Under the pieces are notes generated by a model, which was not told where the DNA came from, made no database searches, and saw nothing but the letters and a program-made list of their open reading frames with translations. Positions 63,779 through 64,000 of a stretch of DNA of 64,000 nt are shown one piece after another. Source of the DNA: Curtobacterium ammoniigenes NBRC 101786. Its GTDB lineage: Bacteria; Actinomycetota; Actinomycetes; Actinomycetales; Microbacteriaceae. Both the position numbers and the translations under genes were made by a program. How positions within the stretch are numbered: the stretch's first letter is position 1; every line of letters starts with the position of its first letter. The stretch lies in assembly GCF_001571045.1 (NCBI RefSeq), contig NZ_BCSV01000004.1, positions 367,008 to 431,007 of the forward strand, written 5' to 3'.

Positions 63779-64000
63779 GGAGGCTCCTTGATCATTGTTG
63801 GCCGCTATGGCCGGCGTCGCTGTTCAGTTGGGGTTCACGCGGCACATGTCCGCATGTCCCGGTATGGTCCGCTCGAGGCGGGTTGACTGCGCTGGTCGAT
63901 CGTACTCAACAGCCGCGCCGAGGACACCTAACGAGGACTTCGCACGGGGCCCGCCGGGAGCGGGGCTGACTCGCAATGGCGGCGATCTGGGCATGAAAAA

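Overview
The window is high-GC DNA with GTG/ATG starts, Shine-Dalgarno-led genes and many 1-4 nt stop/start overlaps, as in an actinobacterium. Two multi-copy cell-wall-binding-repeat-2 (CWB2) surface proteins, a LytR-CpsA-Psr protein and the core block der-cmk-tyrA-rluB-scpB-scpA-parA-xerD-nudix-pyrG-recN-nadK-tlyA point to Microbacteriaceae or a close relative. That placement is inference from gene content; no 16S is present.

Layout. (1) 1-7.5 kb: a leftward assimilatory sulfur operon (sir, cysH, cysD, cysN) fused by overlaps to a sulfonate/taurine-type ABC importer, with a CbiX-like siroheme chelatase just upstream. (2) 7.5-9.7 kb: an ECF-like sigma factor, an overlapping membrane protein that is probably its anti-sigma factor, and a signal-anchored low-complexity protein with a candidate ECF promoter and leader hairpin. 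(3) 9.9-16 kb: a lipid-anchor-like small protein, a secreted PIG-L-type deacetylase with three CWB2 repeats, a zinc-less MDR oxidoreductase, an orphan sugar-type ABC permease and an LCP ligase. (4) 16.2-20.2 kb: a compact four-carbon acid-sugar operon (KdgT-like permease, DUF1537 kinase, PdxA2-type dehydrogenase, DeoR repressor) with a palindromic operator. (5) 20.3-30.4 kb: a divergent locus with a peptide-type ABC importer plus ROK kinase on one side and a ROK repressor, an M81 (MlrC-like) metallopeptidase and CutC on the other. (6) 30.4-45.1 kb: a mixed accessory stretch with a thioredoxin/DUF4395 pair, an ABC exporter whose permease is frameshifted, a ypeA-like acetyltransferase broken by one stop codon, an oxidoreductase, an aminoglycoside-phosphotransferase-like kinase, a glycosyltransferase-like protein, an alcohol dehydrogenase, a second CWB2 protein and two IS3-family elements, one truncated by the other. 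It ends at tRNA-Pro(GGG). (7) 45.3-64 kb: the conserved core block, all leftward, for ribosome maturation, CTP and NADP synthesis, chromosome segregation and DNA repair, closing with an RGG-rich TPR protein.

How the parts work together. The sulfur operon should import and activate sulfate to APS, reduce it to sulfite and then to sulfide, with siroheme iron insertion encoded next door. The acid-sugar operon encodes import, phosphorylation and oxidative decarboxylation to a triose phosphate, under its own repressor. The peptide importer/ROK/M81/CutC locus looks like one uptake-and-processing module for an oligopeptide or glycopeptide of unknown identity; it is the best candidate in the window for an undescribed system. 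The last 18 kb is housekeeping, but several core proteins (Cmk, RluB, ScpB, the TPR protein) carry long disordered N-terminal extensions.
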